Assembly (NCBI RefSeq): GCF_004014875.1
Contig: NZ_CP034929.1
Location: 2,790,001-2,854,000 of the forward strand
DNA length: 64,000 bases
Direction: 5' to 3'
From: Nocardioides yefusunii
GTDB taxonomy: Bacteria; Actinomycetota; Actinomycetes; Propionibacteriales; Nocardioidaceae
Below are positions 43,824-52,683 of this stretch, piece by piece; the first letter of the stretch is position 1, and each line of letters starts with the position of its first letter. The translations under genes and the position numbers were made by a program. The notes below the pieces were generated by a model. It ran no database searches, was not told where the DNA came from, and saw only the letters and a list, made by a program, of their open reading frames with translations.

Positions 43824-43852
43824 CTCAGGTCACCAGGAGCCCCGCCGATCGG
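43824..43852 (+). promoter_or_regulatory. Sigma-28-type flagellin promoter
   Basis: CTCAG-N15-GCCGATCGG about 60 bases before the flagellin ATG; a start site near 43859 would put the CsrA-type hairpin at the very 5' end of the mRNA. Confidence 0.82.
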
Positions 43853-43861
43853 TGGGGCATC

Positions 43862-43881
43862 GGAGTCCACGGACGGACTCC
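43862..43881 (+). promoter_or_regulatory. CsrA-type hairpin in flagellin leader
   Basis: A perfect 7-bp stem GGAGTCC/GGACTCC presents the loop ACGGAC, which contains the CsrA motif ANGGA. A second AGGA lies in the ribosome site AGGAAGGG at 43896-43903. This two-site layout is what is known for CsrA control of flagellin in Bacillus. Confidence 0.7.
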
Positions 43882-43911
43882 ATTCATGACACTCCAGGAA
43901 GGGAACTCATC

Positions 43912-44709
43912 ATGAGCCTCCGCATCAACACCAACACCGACGCGATCAACTCGTACCGCAACCTCTCGTCGACCCAGAGCAACATCTCGAAGTCCCTCGA
44001 GAAGCTGTCCTCGGGCCTGCGCATCAACCGTGCCGCCGACGACGCTGCTGGTCTCGCGATCTCCGAGGGCCTCCGCGGCCAGATCGGTGGCCTCAAGATC
44101 GGTGCCCGCAACGCTCAGGACGGCATCTCGCTGGCCCAGACCGCTGAAGGTGCCCTCACCGAGGTCCACTCCATGCTGCAGCGCATGAACGTTCTCGCCG
44201 TCCAGACCGCTTCCGGCGGCCAGAGCACCGACTCCAAGGCCGCCTTGGCCTCCGAGTTCGACCAGCTCGAGCTCGAGATCGCTCGCATCGAGACCAACAC
44301 CAAGTTCAACGGCGACGCCGTCTTCGGTGCTGCCGAGAAGTCGTTCCAGGTCGGTTTCGACAAGGGCGACGTCATCAAGGTCTCCGCCACCGCCCTGGCG
44401 AAGTTCTCCGAGGGCACCGCTGTTGCCGCCGTGGACATCACCGACTCCAACAGCGTCCAGGCCGCGATCACCGAGATCTCGACCCAGCGCGCGGAGCTCG
44501 GTGCCATCCAGAACCGCTTCGAGCACACCATCAACAACGTCAACGTCACCACCGAGAACCTGCAGAACGCAGAGTCCCGCATCCGCGACACCGACATGGC
44601 TGAGGAGATGGTGTCCTTCACCAAGAACAACATCCTCTCGCAGGCCGGCACCTCCATGCTGGCCCAGGCCAACCAGGCCACCCAGAACGTTCTCTCGCTC
44701 CTGCGCTGA
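43912..44709 (+). CDS. fliC: Flagellin
   Basis: 265 residues from the ATG at 43912 (AGGAAGGG upstream). The N-terminal D0/D1 is MSLRINTNTDAINSYRNLSSTQSNISKSLEKLSSGLRINRAADDAAGLAISEGLRGQ and the C-terminal D1/D0 is NAESRIRDTDMAEEMVSFTKNNILSQAGTSMLAQANQATQNVLSLLR. The central variable part is only about 60 residues, so the surface-exposed D2/D3 domains are essentially absent, giving a minimal filament subunit. It is transcribed alone, between its own sigma-28-type promoter and a strong terminator. Confidence 0.97.
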   Translation: MSLRINTNTDAINSYRNLSSTQSNISKSLEKLSSGLRINRAADDAAGLAISEGLRGQIGGLKIGARNAQDGISLAQTAEGALTEVHSMLQRMNVLAVQTASGGQSTDSKAALASEFDQLELEIARIETNTKFNGDAVFGAAEKSFQVGFDKGDVIKVSATALAKFSEGTAVAAVDITDSNSVQAAITEISTQRAELGAIQNRFEHTINNVNVTTENLQNAESRIRDTDMAEEMVSFTKNNILSQAGTSMLAQANQATQNVLSLLR

Positions 44710-44747
44710 GTCTGACGGTCGGCGTTGGCCGACCGGCTGAGTTCTTC

Positions 44748-44785
44748 CACGGTGCCCCGGACCTCGGTCCGGGGCACCGTGCTTT
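44748..44785 (+). terminator. Flagellin terminator
   Basis: A 16-bp perfect inverted repeat (44748-44763 with 44766-44781) followed by CTTTTC, 38 bases after the flagellin stop. Confidence 0.92.
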
Positions 44786-44797
44786 TCGGGTCAACTG

Positions 44798-44826
44798 CTC
44801 AGATCTGTCGAGACCCTGCCGAACAG
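44798..44826 (+). promoter_or_regulatory. Sigma-28-type promoter of fliD operon
   Basis: CTCAG-N15-GCCGAACAG between the flagellin terminator and fliD. Confidence 0.72.
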
Positions 44827-44878
44827 GAGGACATCGGGGGCCATTCCGGCCCTCGCTCCTGACTTCTGAGGGGTACCT

Positions 44879-46237
44879 GTGGCGACCAGCACCATCAGCG
44901 GACTGTCGAGTGGCATCGACACTGCAACCATCGTCGACCAGCTCATGCAGATCGAGGCGGTCTCGCAGAAGAAGCTGCAGACCCAGGTCAACAAGCGCAC
45001 CGAAGTCGTCACCGCGCTGCGGAGCATCAACACCACGACGGTCAGCCTGTCCGCCCAGGCGAAGGATCTCGTGAACCCCACCACGTGGGCCGCGCTCAGC
45101 ACCACGTCGTCGCTCCCCGGCGTCACCGTCTCCGCCACCACCGATGCGATGCCGGGCTCCTTCGCCCTGACCGTCAACCAGGTGGCCACTCGCCACGGCG
45201 AGACGTACACCAACACCGCTGCGCTCACCGATGTGCTCGTCCCCGCTGACGCCGACGGCAAGCGTCTCCTCACCGTCGCCCGTCCGAACGGTGACACCGT
45301 CTCGATCGACACCGGCGACGGGACCCTCAAGGGCATCACCGCGGCCCTCAACGACCCTGCCAACAACTCCGGCGTCACTGCCACGATGCTCCAGGTCAGC
45401 GCCGGCAACTACCGACTCGTCGTGGACTCCGCCGCCACGGGGACCGGCAACGAGTTCACCCTCGCCACTGCAGACGGCGGCGCCCTCCTGGGCGGCGCCG
45501 AAGCCACCCGCACCCGTGTGGGCAAGGATGCCGAGATCGAGATCTCCGGGCTGACGCTCACCTCCACGACCAACTCGTTCGACGAGATTATGCCCGGCGT
45601 CTCCGTCACGCTCGCGAGCACCACCGAGCTGGGCAAGTCCTCGAACGTGGAGATCAGCCGCAACGCGACCGAGCGCTCCGCCGCGGTGAAGGCCGTCGTC
45701 GACAGCATCAACTTCCTCTCCTCCACGATCGCCACCCGCATCTCCTACGACTCCAGCACCGGTGTCGCAGGCGTCCTCTCGGGTGACTCCACCGTCCGCG
45801 CCCTGCGCAACGCGTTCGCCGACACCCTCTACAGCACCACCGGCGGCACCAACCTGACCGACATCGGGCTCCAGGTCGACCGCTACGGCAAGCTCATCTT
45901 CGACGAAGCGGCGTTCGCGAAGGCCTATGAAGAGAACCCCGCCCGGGTGGCCGAGGCCTTCGGCACCGGTGCCGACAGCTTCGCCACCCGTGTCAGCAAG
46001 CTCGCGACGCAGTACAGCGACCCCTATGACGGCATCCTCGCCGGCGCGATCAACGGACACCAGGCCACGATCAACGAACTCAACAAGTCGATCGAAGCCT
46101 GGGACCTCCGCCTCGAGGTCCGCCGCACCACCCTGACCCGCATGTACACGGCGATGGAGACGTCGCTCGCCCGGCTGCAGGGCCAGGGCGACTACATCAG
46201 TGGCCAGATCTCCTCCTGGAACGCGTCGAAGAACTGA
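44879..46237 (+). CDS. fliD: Flagellar filament cap protein FliD
   Basis: 452 residues from the GTG at 44879. FliD N-terminus: MATSTISGLSSGIDTATIVDQLMQIEAVSQKKLQTQVNKRTEVVTALRSIN. FliD C-terminus: EASNNDIxxxI-type helix ending LTRMYTAMETSLARLQGQGDYISGQISSWN. The middle holds the beta-rich D2/D3 domains. The cap folds exported flagellin at the filament tip. Its stop overlaps the fliS start (TGATG). Confidence 0.95.
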   Translation: MATSTISGLSSGIDTATIVDQLMQIEAVSQKKLQTQVNKRTEVVTALRSINTTTVSLSAQAKDLVNPTTWAALSTTSSLPGVTVSATTDAMPGSFALTVNQVATRHGETYTNTAALTDVLVPADADGKRLLTVARPNGDTVSIDTGDGTLKGITAALNDPANNSGVTATMLQVSAGNYRLVVDSAATGTGNEFTLATADGGALLGGAEATRTRVGKDAEIEISGLTLTSTTNSFDEIMPGVSVTLASTTELGKSSNVEISRNATERSAAVKAVVDSINFLSSTIATRISYDSSTGVAGVLSGDSTVRALRNAFADTLYSTTGGTNLTDIGLQVDRYGKLIFDEAAFAKAYEENPARVAEAFGTGADSFATRVSKLATQYSDPYDGILAGAINGHQATINELNKSIEAWDLRLEVRRTTLTRMYTAMETSLARLQGQGDYISGQISSWNASKN

Positions 46238-46623
46238 TGAGCACCATGAACCACGCCGTCCGCAACGCCTACCTCGGCAACTCGGTCAAGACCGCCAGCC
46301 CCGCGCGTCTGCTCGTCATGCTCTGCGACCGTCTCGTCCTCGACGTCCAGCGCGGCCGCGAAGCCATCGCTGCCGGCAACCGCGACGAGGCCCGCACCCA
46401 GCTGCTGCACGCCCAGGACATCGTCCTCGAACTGCGCGCCAGCCTCGACCACACGGCGTGGTCGGGTGCGGGGCAGCTCGATGCGCTCTACGCCTGGATG
46501 TACAGCCAGCTGATCAAGGCCAACACCTCCCAGGATCTGGCCGTCGCCGACCACGTCCTGGGCCTGGCGACCGAGATCGCCGACACCTGGCGTCAGGCCG
46601 CCCTGCAGCAGGCCGCTTCCTGA
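46237..46623 (+). CDS. fliS: Flagellin export chaperone FliS
   Basis: 128 residues. NAYLGNSVKTASPARLLVMLCDRLVLDVQRGREAI is the FliS start and LYAWMYSQLIKANTSQDLAVADHVLGLATEIADTWRQ the conserved second half. It binds the flagellin C-terminus before export. It overlaps both neighbours (fliD stop and the next ATG). Confidence 0.94.
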   Translation: MSTMNHAVRNAYLGNSVKTASPARLLVMLCDRLVLDVQRGREAIAAGNRDEARTQLLHAQDIVLELRASLDHTAWSGAGQLDALYAWMYSQLIKANTSQDLAVADHVLGLATEIADTWRQAALQQAAS

Positions 46624-46964
46624 TGACCCGCGACCCCTGGCGCACCGAGCTCGGCCGCCTCGAGCAACACGTGGACGAGGCCGAGAACCTTCTCGCCACC
46701 GCTCTGGCCGGTACCAGCGACGACGTCGACGACGTCGTCGAGCAGTACCTCGCGCTGCCCCAGTGGTCCCCCGCCAGTGGGATCGGTCGCATGCCGCAGG
46801 AGCTCGTGGCCCCGGCCGAGGAGCTGCTGGCCCGCCAGCGGGACCTCGCCTCGCGGATCGAGGTCTTCATGCGGGGCGTCAAGCGTCAGCGCAGCATCGC
46901 CGACCGGATCCACGGCGCCACCACCGCGCGGCCTCGCTCCGTCTACCTCGACGTCCAGGCCTGA
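46623..46964 (+). CDS. FliT-like flagellar protein
   Basis: 113 residues; the ATG at 46623 overlaps the fliS stop. Predicted helical hairpin: TELGRLEQHVDEAENLLATALAG and LVAPAEELLARQRDLASRIEVFMRGVKRQRSIADRIHG. The position after fliD-fliS, the small size and the helical form match FliT, the FliD chaperone, but sequence likeness is weak. Function by context only. Confidence 0.65.
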   Translation: MTRDPWRTELGRLEQHVDEAENLLATALAGTSDDVDDVVEQYLALPQWSPASGIGRMPQELVAPAEELLARQRDLASRIEVFMRGVKRQRSIADRIHGATTARPRSVYLDVQA

Positions 46965-47048
46965 ACCGGACCGACGCGTCGGCGAGGACCCGCCACCAGC
47001 ACCACCACAGCCCTAGAACCACCAGACCGAGCAGCCAGGGAGCCTGAC

Positions 47049-47432
47049 GTGCACGCCCTCATCATCGACGACTCGCGTTCGATGCGAATGATCCTCAAGC
47101 GGATCCTCGCCCAGGCCGGGTTCGAGTGCTCCGAGGCCGGCGACGGCGTCGAGGCGCTGGCCGCGATGAACGCCGGTCCGCTGCCCGCGATCTGCCTCAT
47201 CGACTGGAACATGCCGAACATGAACGGCTACGAGTTCGTGACCGAGGTCCGCAAGAACAAGGAGTGGCGTGACGTCACTCTGATGATGGTCACCACCGAG
47301 TCCGAGCACTCGCAGATCGTCGCCGCCCTCGCCGCAGGAGCCCACGAGTACGTCATCAAGCCCTTCACCGCCGACGCGATCCTCGACAAGTTGGACCTGC
47401 TCGGCCTCACACCGGACGGAGCCCAGCGATGA
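47049..47432 (+). CDS. cheY: Chemotaxis response regulator CheY
   Basis: 127 residues from GTG, with AGGGAG upstream. A stand-alone receiver: acidic pair in ALIIDDSRSMRMILK, phospho-Asp in CLIDWNMPNMNGYEF, Thr in MMVTTES and Lys in YVIKPF. It carries the CheA signal to the flagellar switch. It overlaps the cheX start (ATGA). Confidence 0.93.
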   Translation: MHALIIDDSRSMRMILKRILAQAGFECSEAGDGVEALAAMNAGPLPAICLIDWNMPNMNGYEFVTEVRKNKEWRDVTLMMVTTESEHSQIVAALAAGAHEYVIKPFTADAILDKLDLLGLTPDGAQR

Positions 47433-47920
47433 GCGACACCACCACCCCCACTGGCCCCGCAGCCAGCGACGTCCAGGCCGTCACCGAGGAGGTGTGGTCG
47501 ACGTTCCTGGGCCACACCGCGCCCCTCGAACCCGCCGACCCCAGCGTCGTCACCTTCTCCCCCGAGTGGTCCGCCAGCGTGACCGTCAAGGGTGAGTGGA
47601 ACGGCATGGTCTCCATCGACCTCACCGACGCCGGCGGCAGCGGGGTCACCCGCGGCATGCTCGGCATGGAGGAGTCCGACGAGCTGACCGAGGCCGACGT
47701 CGTCGACGCCGTCGGCGAGCTGGTCAACATGGTCGGCGGCAACGTCAAGAGCCTCGTGCCGGGCCCCAGCCAGCTCTCGCTGCCGCTGGTCGCCACCGGG
47801 CACTTCGCCCACGGCACCGACGAGCAGGAGCTCGTCCGCCTCGCCTTCACCTGGGGCACCGAACCGATCGCCGTCACCGTCCACTCGGGCCGTGCGGCAG
47901 TGAACAAGGGAGACCGATGA
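47429..47920 (+). CDS. cheX: CheX-type CheY-P phosphatase
   Basis: 163 residues. The CheC/CheX active-site pattern E-x2-N is visible in DVVDAVGELVNMVGGNVKSLVPGPSQLSLP. The N-terminal part is polar. CheX removes phosphate from CheY-P. The gene is wedged between two receiver genes with ATGA overlaps on each side, so dephosphorylation of one or both neighbours is likely. Confidence 0.85.
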   Translation: MSDTTTPTGPAASDVQAVTEEVWSTFLGHTAPLEPADPSVVTFSPEWSASVTVKGEWNGMVSIDLTDAGGSGVTRGMLGMEESDELTEADVVDAVGELVNMVGGNVKSLVPGPSQLSLPLVATGHFAHGTDEQELVRLAFTWGTEPIAVTVHSGRAAVNKGDR

Positions 47921-48285
47921 AGATCCTCGTCGTCGACGACAGCCGCGTGATGCGGCAGATCGTCATCCGCACGCTGCGCCAGGCCGGGTACGGCGGGCAC
48001 GACGTCGTGGAGGCCGAGAACGGTGTGCAGTGCATCGACATGGTGGCCACCGAGAAGCCCGACCTGGTCCTCTCGGACTGGAACATGCCGGAGATGAACG
48101 GCATCGACGCCCTCGCGACCCTGCGTGCCTCGGGCCAGTCGGTCCCGTTCGGCTTCGTCACCTCCGAGGGATCGGACGAGATGCGGGCCCGCGCAGCCGC
48201 CCACGGCGCGCTGTTCCTGATCGCCAAGCCGTTCACGCCCGAGCTGTTCGACGAGTTCCTCTCGTCGGTCATCCCGCACGCATGA
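47917..48285 (+). CDS. Second CheY-like response regulator
   Basis: 122 residues. Acidic pair in ILVVDDSRVMRQIV, phospho-Asp in DLVLSDWNMPEMNGIDAL, Thr/Ser in FVTSEGSDEM and Lys in LIAKPF. Similar to the CheY at 47049 but diverged (SDWNMPEMNG against IDWNMPNMNG). It may serve as a phosphate sink or a second motor input. Confidence 0.9.
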   Translation: MKILVVDDSRVMRQIVIRTLRQAGYGGHDVVEAENGVQCIDMVATEKPDLVLSDWNMPEMNGIDALATLRASGQSVPFGFVTSEGSDEMRARAAAHGALFLIAKPFTPELFDEFLSSVIPHA

Positions 48286-48770
48286 GCCGCGTCCACCTGC
48301 CCGCACCCAAGGAGGTGCGCGACCTCTTCACCGACCTGATCGGCAAGGAGGTGGAGATCGGTCCAGCAGCACCGCTGGCCCCGTCGGCCAAGCGCCCCTG
48401 CACGGTCGCGGTGTACGTCGACGACCGGTTGCAGTGGGCCGCGCTGATCGGCATGGACCTCGCGCTCTCCGCGCACCTCTCGGCCGGCATCGGCCTGGTC
48501 GCACCCCAGGGTGCCGACGACGCGATCGCGGCCGGGACCCTCAACGAGGTGCTGCGCGAGAACCTGCACGAGGTGCTCAACATCTCCGCGTCACTGTTCA
48601 ACTCGGTGCCCGGTGCCGACCACCTGCGTCTGCACGCCGTGCACCACGCGGGCGACCGGACCCCCACCGACGTGCTGGTCCAGGCGCTCACGCTGGGCCG
48701 TCGCACCGACCTGCGTGTCGGCGTGCCGCTCTACGGCGAGGGTGTCCTCTCCGTCGTCCTGGCCAACTGA
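48282..48770 (+). CDS. CheX/CheC-like protein (putative)
   Basis: 162 residues; the ATG overlaps the preceding stop. The helix TLNEVLRENLHEVLNISASLFN contains an E-x2-N pair as in CheC/CheX phosphatases, and length and predicted alpha/beta order (VAVYVDDRLQWAALIGMDLALSAHL, LRVGVPLYGEGVLSVVL) match CheX. I infer a second phosphatase paired with the second CheY. Sequence likeness to known CheX is low. Confidence 0.6.
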   Translation: MSRVHLPAPKEVRDLFTDLIGKEVEIGPAAPLAPSAKRPCTVAVYVDDRLQWAALIGMDLALSAHLSAGIGLVAPQGADDAIAAGTLNEVLRENLHEVLNISASLFNSVPGADHLRLHAVHHAGDRTPTDVLVQALTLGRRTDLRVGVPLYGEGVLSVVLAN

Positions 48771-48787
48771 CGACACCAGCAGACCTC

Positions 48788-48825
48788 ACGGGACGCGTGC
48801 CGCTGTGCTGCGGCGCGCGTCCCGT
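48788..48825 (+). terminator. Hairpin after the cheY/cheX cassette
   Basis: 10-bp perfect outer stem (ACGGGACGCG/CGCGTCCCGT) with an 18-base loop region that can pair further; no T tract. Confidence 0.6.
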
Positions 48826-48861
48826 GTCGTCCAGCCATCTGTGGTTTCGTTCAACGTTCTT

Positions 48862-48890
48862 CTCAGGTGGTTCGGCGAGTGACCGATCTC
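48862..48890 (+). promoter_or_regulatory. Sigma-28-type promoter of the flgB operon
   Basis: CTCAG-N15-ACCGATCTC, 74 bases upstream of the flgB start. Confidence 0.72.
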
Positions 48891-48964
48891 AGGTGTGAGC
48901 ACGGAGCGCTCACACCCCGCCGAAGGACCGGCACACCATCCCACGCTGAACGAGAGGGTTCGTC

Positions 48965-49327
48965 GTGCCCTTCGCCGTCTCCGACTCCGTCTCCGGAGTG
49001 CTGTACACCGCACTCGACGGAGTCTCCCTGCGCCAGCAGGTCGTCGCCGACAACATCGCCAACGTCGACACTCCCGGGTTCCGGTCCACGACCGTCTCCT
49101 TCGAGTCGTCGCTGCGCAACGCGATCGCCAACGGCGACTTCGCCGACGGCGTCGCCGAGGTCCCGGTGACCACGACCCCGACCAACTCCCCGGTGGGGAC
49201 CAACGGCAACAACGTCGACCTCCGCAAGGAGACGCTGTCGGCGATGCAGTCGCAGTACACCTACCAACTGCTGACCCGCGCCGTCTCCGACCGCTACAGC
49301 CTGATCTCTGCGTCGGTGGCTCGCTGA
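48965..49327 (+). CDS. flgB: Flagellar basal-body rod protein FlgB
   Basis: 120 residues from GTG. SGVLYTALDGVSLRQQVVADNIANVDTPGFRSTTVSFES is the rod-protein signature; the C-terminus DLRKETLSAMQSQYTYQLLTRAVSDRYSLI is the FlgB type. First gene of a long operon in which nearly all start and stop codons overlap. Confidence 0.94.
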   Translation: MPFAVSDSVSGVLYTALDGVSLRQQVVADNIANVDTPGFRSTTVSFESSLRNAIANGDFADGVAEVPVTTTPTNSPVGTNGNNVDLRKETLSAMQSQYTYQLLTRAVSDRYSLISASVAR

Positions 49328-49716
49328 TGGGCGCGTTCACGGTTCTCGACATCGCCGGTTCCAGCATGGGCATGCACCAGACCTGGCTGGACGCGTTGGC
49401 CAACAACATCTCCAACGTCAACACCACGACCGGCACCGACGGCGAGGCGTTCCGCGCCCAGATGGTCGTCGCCCGTTCCCGCGAGGACGGCGGCGTCGAG
49501 GTGGCCGGGATCAAGGAGGGCTCCGCCGAGGGCCGGCTCGTGCACGACCCGACGCACCCGCTGGCCGACGCCGACGGCTACGTGCGACGCCCCGACATCG
49601 AGCTCTCCGACCAGATGGGTGACCTGATCATGGCCCAGCGCGGCTACCAGGCCTCGGTCCAGGTGACCAAGTACGCCCAGACCACCTACGACGCCGCCCT
49701 GCAGATCGGACGCTGA
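49327..49716 (+). CDS. flgC: Flagellar basal-body rod protein FlgC
   Basis: 129 residues. Rod signature [32 protein letters not shown] and C-terminal helix [35 protein letters not shown]. The ATG overlaps the flgB stop. Confidence 0.94.
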   Translation: MGAFTVLDIAGSSMGMHQTWLDALANNISNVNTTTGTDGEAFRAQMVVARSREDGGVEVAGIKEGSAEGRLVHDPTHPLADADGYVRRPDIELSDQMGDLIMAQRGYQASVQVTKYAQTTYDAALQIGR

Positions 49717-49718
49717 CC

Positions 49719-50069
49719 ATGAGCATCTCCGCGATCGAACCCCTCGGATTCACCGCCGCGAGCATCCCGCAGGTCAGCACTGCGGACGTCAACTCGGTCG
49801 GCGCGACGAACGCCCCCACCCGCTCCTCGGCGACCTCCTCGGTCAACGGCACCGAGTTCGCCCAGATGCTGACCGACAGCATCGACCAGCTCCAGGCCGT
49901 CCAGACCAACGCCGACCAGCTCTCCGTCAAGGCCGCCACCGGTGACCTCGACGCCATGCACGACTACACGATCGCCGCGACCGAGGCCAGCGTCACCACG
50001 CAGCTCACCGTCGCCGTGCGCAACAAGGCCGTCGAAGCCTTCCAGGAGATCATGAGGATGCAGGCCTGA
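49719..50069 (+). CDS. fliE: Flagellar hook-basal body protein FliE
   Basis: 116 residues. A variable N-terminus precedes the FliE C-terminal pattern [73 protein letters not shown]. It joins the MS ring to the rod. Confidence 0.93.
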   Translation: MSISAIEPLGFTAASIPQVSTADVNSVGATNAPTRSSATSSVNGTEFAQMLTDSIDQLQAVQTNADQLSVKAATGDLDAMHDYTIAATEASVTTQLTVAVRNKAVEAFQEIMRMQA

Positions 50070-51673
50070 TGAAGGACACCTTGTTGCGGTTCTGGTCGCC
50101 GCTCCAGCCCAAGCTGGCAGCGTTCAGCCTGAGCCAGAAGATCTCCGCAGCGGTCGGCGCCCTCGCGCTGGTCGCTGCTCTGGTGATGGTGGGCCGGTGG
50201 ATCACCACCCCCACCTACGCACCCCTCTTCTCGCAGATGGCCTCCGCCGACGCCTCGGCCGTCATCGACGAACTGACCGCGTCGGGTGTTCCCTACGAGC
50301 TCAGCGACGGTGGCCAGACCGTCTCGGTCCCCAAGGACAAGGTCTACGCGACCCGGATCGCACTGAGTGGCAAGGGCCTGCCCGCGTCCAACGACGGCGG
50401 CGGCTACTCGCTGCTCGACGGCCAGGGTCTCTCCACCTCACAGTTCCAGGAGGAGACCTCCTTCAAGCGCGCCATGGAGGGCGAGCTCGCCAACACCGTC
50501 AAGGCGATCGACGGCGTCACCAACGCCGTCGTGCACCTGGCGATCCCCTCCACCAAGGTCTTCGCGACCGAGCAGGACCCCGCGACCGCGTCGGTCCTGG
50601 TCGCCACCCGCGCCGGCACCACCCTGTCGGCCGAGCAGGTCCAGGCCGTCGTCCACCTGGTCGCCTTCTCGATCGAGGGCCTCTCCCCCGACGACGTGAC
50701 CGTCGCCGACTCCACCGGCAAGGTGCTCTCCAGCACCGACGCCGCCGGCGGCGGAGGCGCGAGCACCCGCACCCAGGCCGTCACCGAGTACCAGAACGAG
50801 CTGAACTCCAAGATCCAGCGCACCCTGGACACCGTCCTGGGTCCGGGCAACTCGACCGTCGCGGTCACCGCCAACCTGGACTTCGACAAGGCCGTCCGCA
50901 CCGAGACCACGTACTCCTCCGACGAGGACACCAAGCCGCTCTCGCGCACCGAGTCCGAAGAGGTCTACGCCGGGCGCGACGGGCGGGACGGCGACGCCGC
51001 TGGCGTGGTCGGGGCCGACGGCAACACCGAGCTCGACGCCGAGAACGGCGAGGGTGACTACTCCAAGCGTTCCTCCACCCAGGACAACGCCCTCAACTCC
51101 GTCGTCGAGCAGCGCGAGGCCTCGCCCGGCTCGGTGAAGTCGCTGCACATCGGTGTCGCGATGGACTCCAACGCCGGCGTCGAGGTCAGCACCGCTGACA
51201 TGCGCGACCTGATCGCGGCCGCGATCGGCGAGGACCTCGACCGCGGCGACACCGTCGAGGTCACCTCCGTCCCCTTCGACCAGAGCGCGAAGGAGCGGGC
51301 CCAGGCCGAGCTCGACGCCGCCGAGGCGGAGGAAGCGCGGCAGGCACGCAACCAGATCATCCTGTGGGCCGTGGCCGCTCTCGGTGCGCTCGCGCTGATC
51401 ACCGTCGTCTGGGTCGTCTCGCGTCGTCGTGCCAAGGCCCGCGCCGAGGCCACCGAGTACGTGGTCGAACAGCTCCGACTCGACGCCGAGGAGCGCGCCG
51501 CCCAGGCCCCCGTCGCCCCGGTCACCGAGATCACCCCTGCCCTGGGCCTCCTGGAGGCCACCGAGACCAACGAGGTCGAGAAGATGCGTGACGAGCTGGC
51601 CTCCTTGGTCGAACGTCAGCCCGAGGACGTTGCTGCGCTGCTGCGCGGCTGGCTCGTGGAGCCTCCCCGATGA
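50069..51673 (+). CDS. fliF: Flagellar MS-ring protein FliF
   Basis: 534 residues. Membrane helix 1 is at about 26-47, the ring-building motif domains follow (YAPLFSQMASADASAVIDELTASGVPYELSDGG, FKRAMEGELANTVKAIDGVTNAVVHLAIP), helix 2 lies near 431-452, and a FliG-binding tail follows. The tail ends EKMRDELASLVERQPEDVAALLRGWLVEPP, matching the FliF C-terminal signature. Overlaps fliE and fliG. Confidence 0.95.
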   Translation: MKDTLLRFWSPLQPKLAAFSLSQKISAAVGALALVAALVMVGRWITTPTYAPLFSQMASADASAVIDELTASGVPYELSDGGQTVSVPKDKVYATRIALSGKGLPASNDGGGYSLLDGQGLSTSQFQEETSFKRAMEGELANTVKAIDGVTNAVVHLAIPSTKVFATEQDPATASVLVATRAGTTLSAEQVQAVVHLVAFSIEGLSPDDVTVADSTGKVLSSTDAAGGGGASTRTQAVTEYQNELNSKIQRTLDTVLGPGNSTVAVTANLDFDKAVRTETTYSSDEDTKPLSRTESEEVYAGRDGRDGDAAGVVGADGNTELDAENGEGDYSKRSSTQDNALNSVVEQREASPGSVKSLHIGVAMDSNAGVEVSTADMRDLIAAAIGEDLDRGDTVEVTSVPFDQSAKERAQAELDAAEAEEARQARNQIILWAVAALGALALITVVWVVSRRRAKARAEATEYVVEQLRLDAEERAAQAPVAPVTEITPALGLLEATETNEVEKMRDELASLVERQPEDVAALLRGWLVEPPR

Positions 51674-52683
51674 GCGGCCTCTCCGCACTCGGTGTGCGCA
51701 AGTCCGCAGTCCTGCTGATCCAGATGGGTCGGGAGAAGGCCGCCCAGGTGATGCAGCACCTCTCGGAGAACGAGGTCGAGACGATCTCCGCCGAGATCGC
51801 GCGCCTCGACCAGGTCAGCATCTCCGAGTCCGACGACGTCCTGACCGAGTTCCACGACCTGATGATCGCCCGGGCCCACCTGGCCCAGGGCGGCATGGAC
51901 TTCGCCCAGCAGATGCTGGAGCAGTCCCTCGGCCCGGAGCGCGCTGCCCAGATCATGGAGCGCCTCGCCGCTGCTGCGGTGCAGATGCCGTTCCAGTTCC
52001 TGCACCGCGCCGACCCGGCCCAGCTGCGCTCGATCATCGCCGAGGAACACCCGCAGGTGATAGCGCTCGTCCTGGCCCACATGACGGCCGACAAGGCGTC
52101 TCTGCTGCTCTCCGGACTCCCCTCCGGTCAGCAGGCCCAGGTGGCCCACCGGATCGCCGTCATGGACCGCACCTCCCCCGACATCGTGCGTGCGGTCGAG
52201 GCCGTCCTGGAACGCAAGCTGTCCTCGATGCTGCAGCCCACCGAGCTCTCTCAGGTCGGCGGCGTCGACCCGCTGGTCAACATCATCAACCGCTCCGACC
52301 GTTCCACCGAGCGCCAGATCGTCGAGGGCCTCGAGGCGCTCGACGTCGAACTGGCCGACGAGATCAAGTCGCGAATGTTCATGTTCGAGGACATCGTCAC
52401 CCTCGACGACCGTTCGGTGCAGCAGGTGCTGCGCGAGGTCTCCGGCTCCGACCTGGCCCTCGCCCTCAAGGGTGTCCCGGCCGGTGCGGTGCGCGACAAG
52501 ATCACGCACAACCTGTCCGAGCGTGCCGCGGAGAACCTGCTCGAAGAGGTCGACCTGCTCGGCCCGGTCCGCCTCACCCAGGTCGAGGAGGCGCGTCAGA
52601 ACATCATCCGCACCATCCGCAAGTTGGAGGAGCAGGGCCAGATCATGGTCCGCCGCGGAGGCGACGATGAGTTCGTCGACTGA
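51670..52683 (+). CDS. fliG: Flagellar motor switch protein FliG
   Basis: 337 residues with three ARM-like domains. GVRKSAVLLIQMGREKAAQVMQHLSENEVETISAEIARL (N), the middle domain with HPQVIALVLAHMTADKASLLLSGLP, and the C-terminal torque helix IKSRMFMFEDIVTLDDRSVQQVLREV carrying the charged residues that face MotA. It binds FliF and FliM. Confidence 0.96.
   Translation: MSGLSALGVRKSAVLLIQMGREKAAQVMQHLSENEVETISAEIARLDQVSISESDDVLTEFHDLMIARAHLAQGGMDFAQQMLEQSLGPERAAQIMERLAAAAVQMPFQFLHRADPAQLRSIIAEEHPQVIALVLAHMTADKASLLLSGLPSGQQAQVAHRIAVMDRTSPDIVRAVEAVLERKLSSMLQPTELSQVGGVDPLVNIINRSDRSTERQIVEGLEALDVELADEIKSRMFMFEDIVTLDDRSVQQVLREVSGSDLALALKGVPAGAVRDKITHNLSERAAENLLEEVDLLGPVRLTQVEEARQNIIRTIRKLEEQGQIMVRRGGDDEFVD

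Noticed and set aside
50438..51688. 416-residue minus-strand frame opposite fliF
   Set aside because: Shadow frame rich in Gly/Asp/Leu without motifs, lying against a recognised fliF within a fully overlapping operon.
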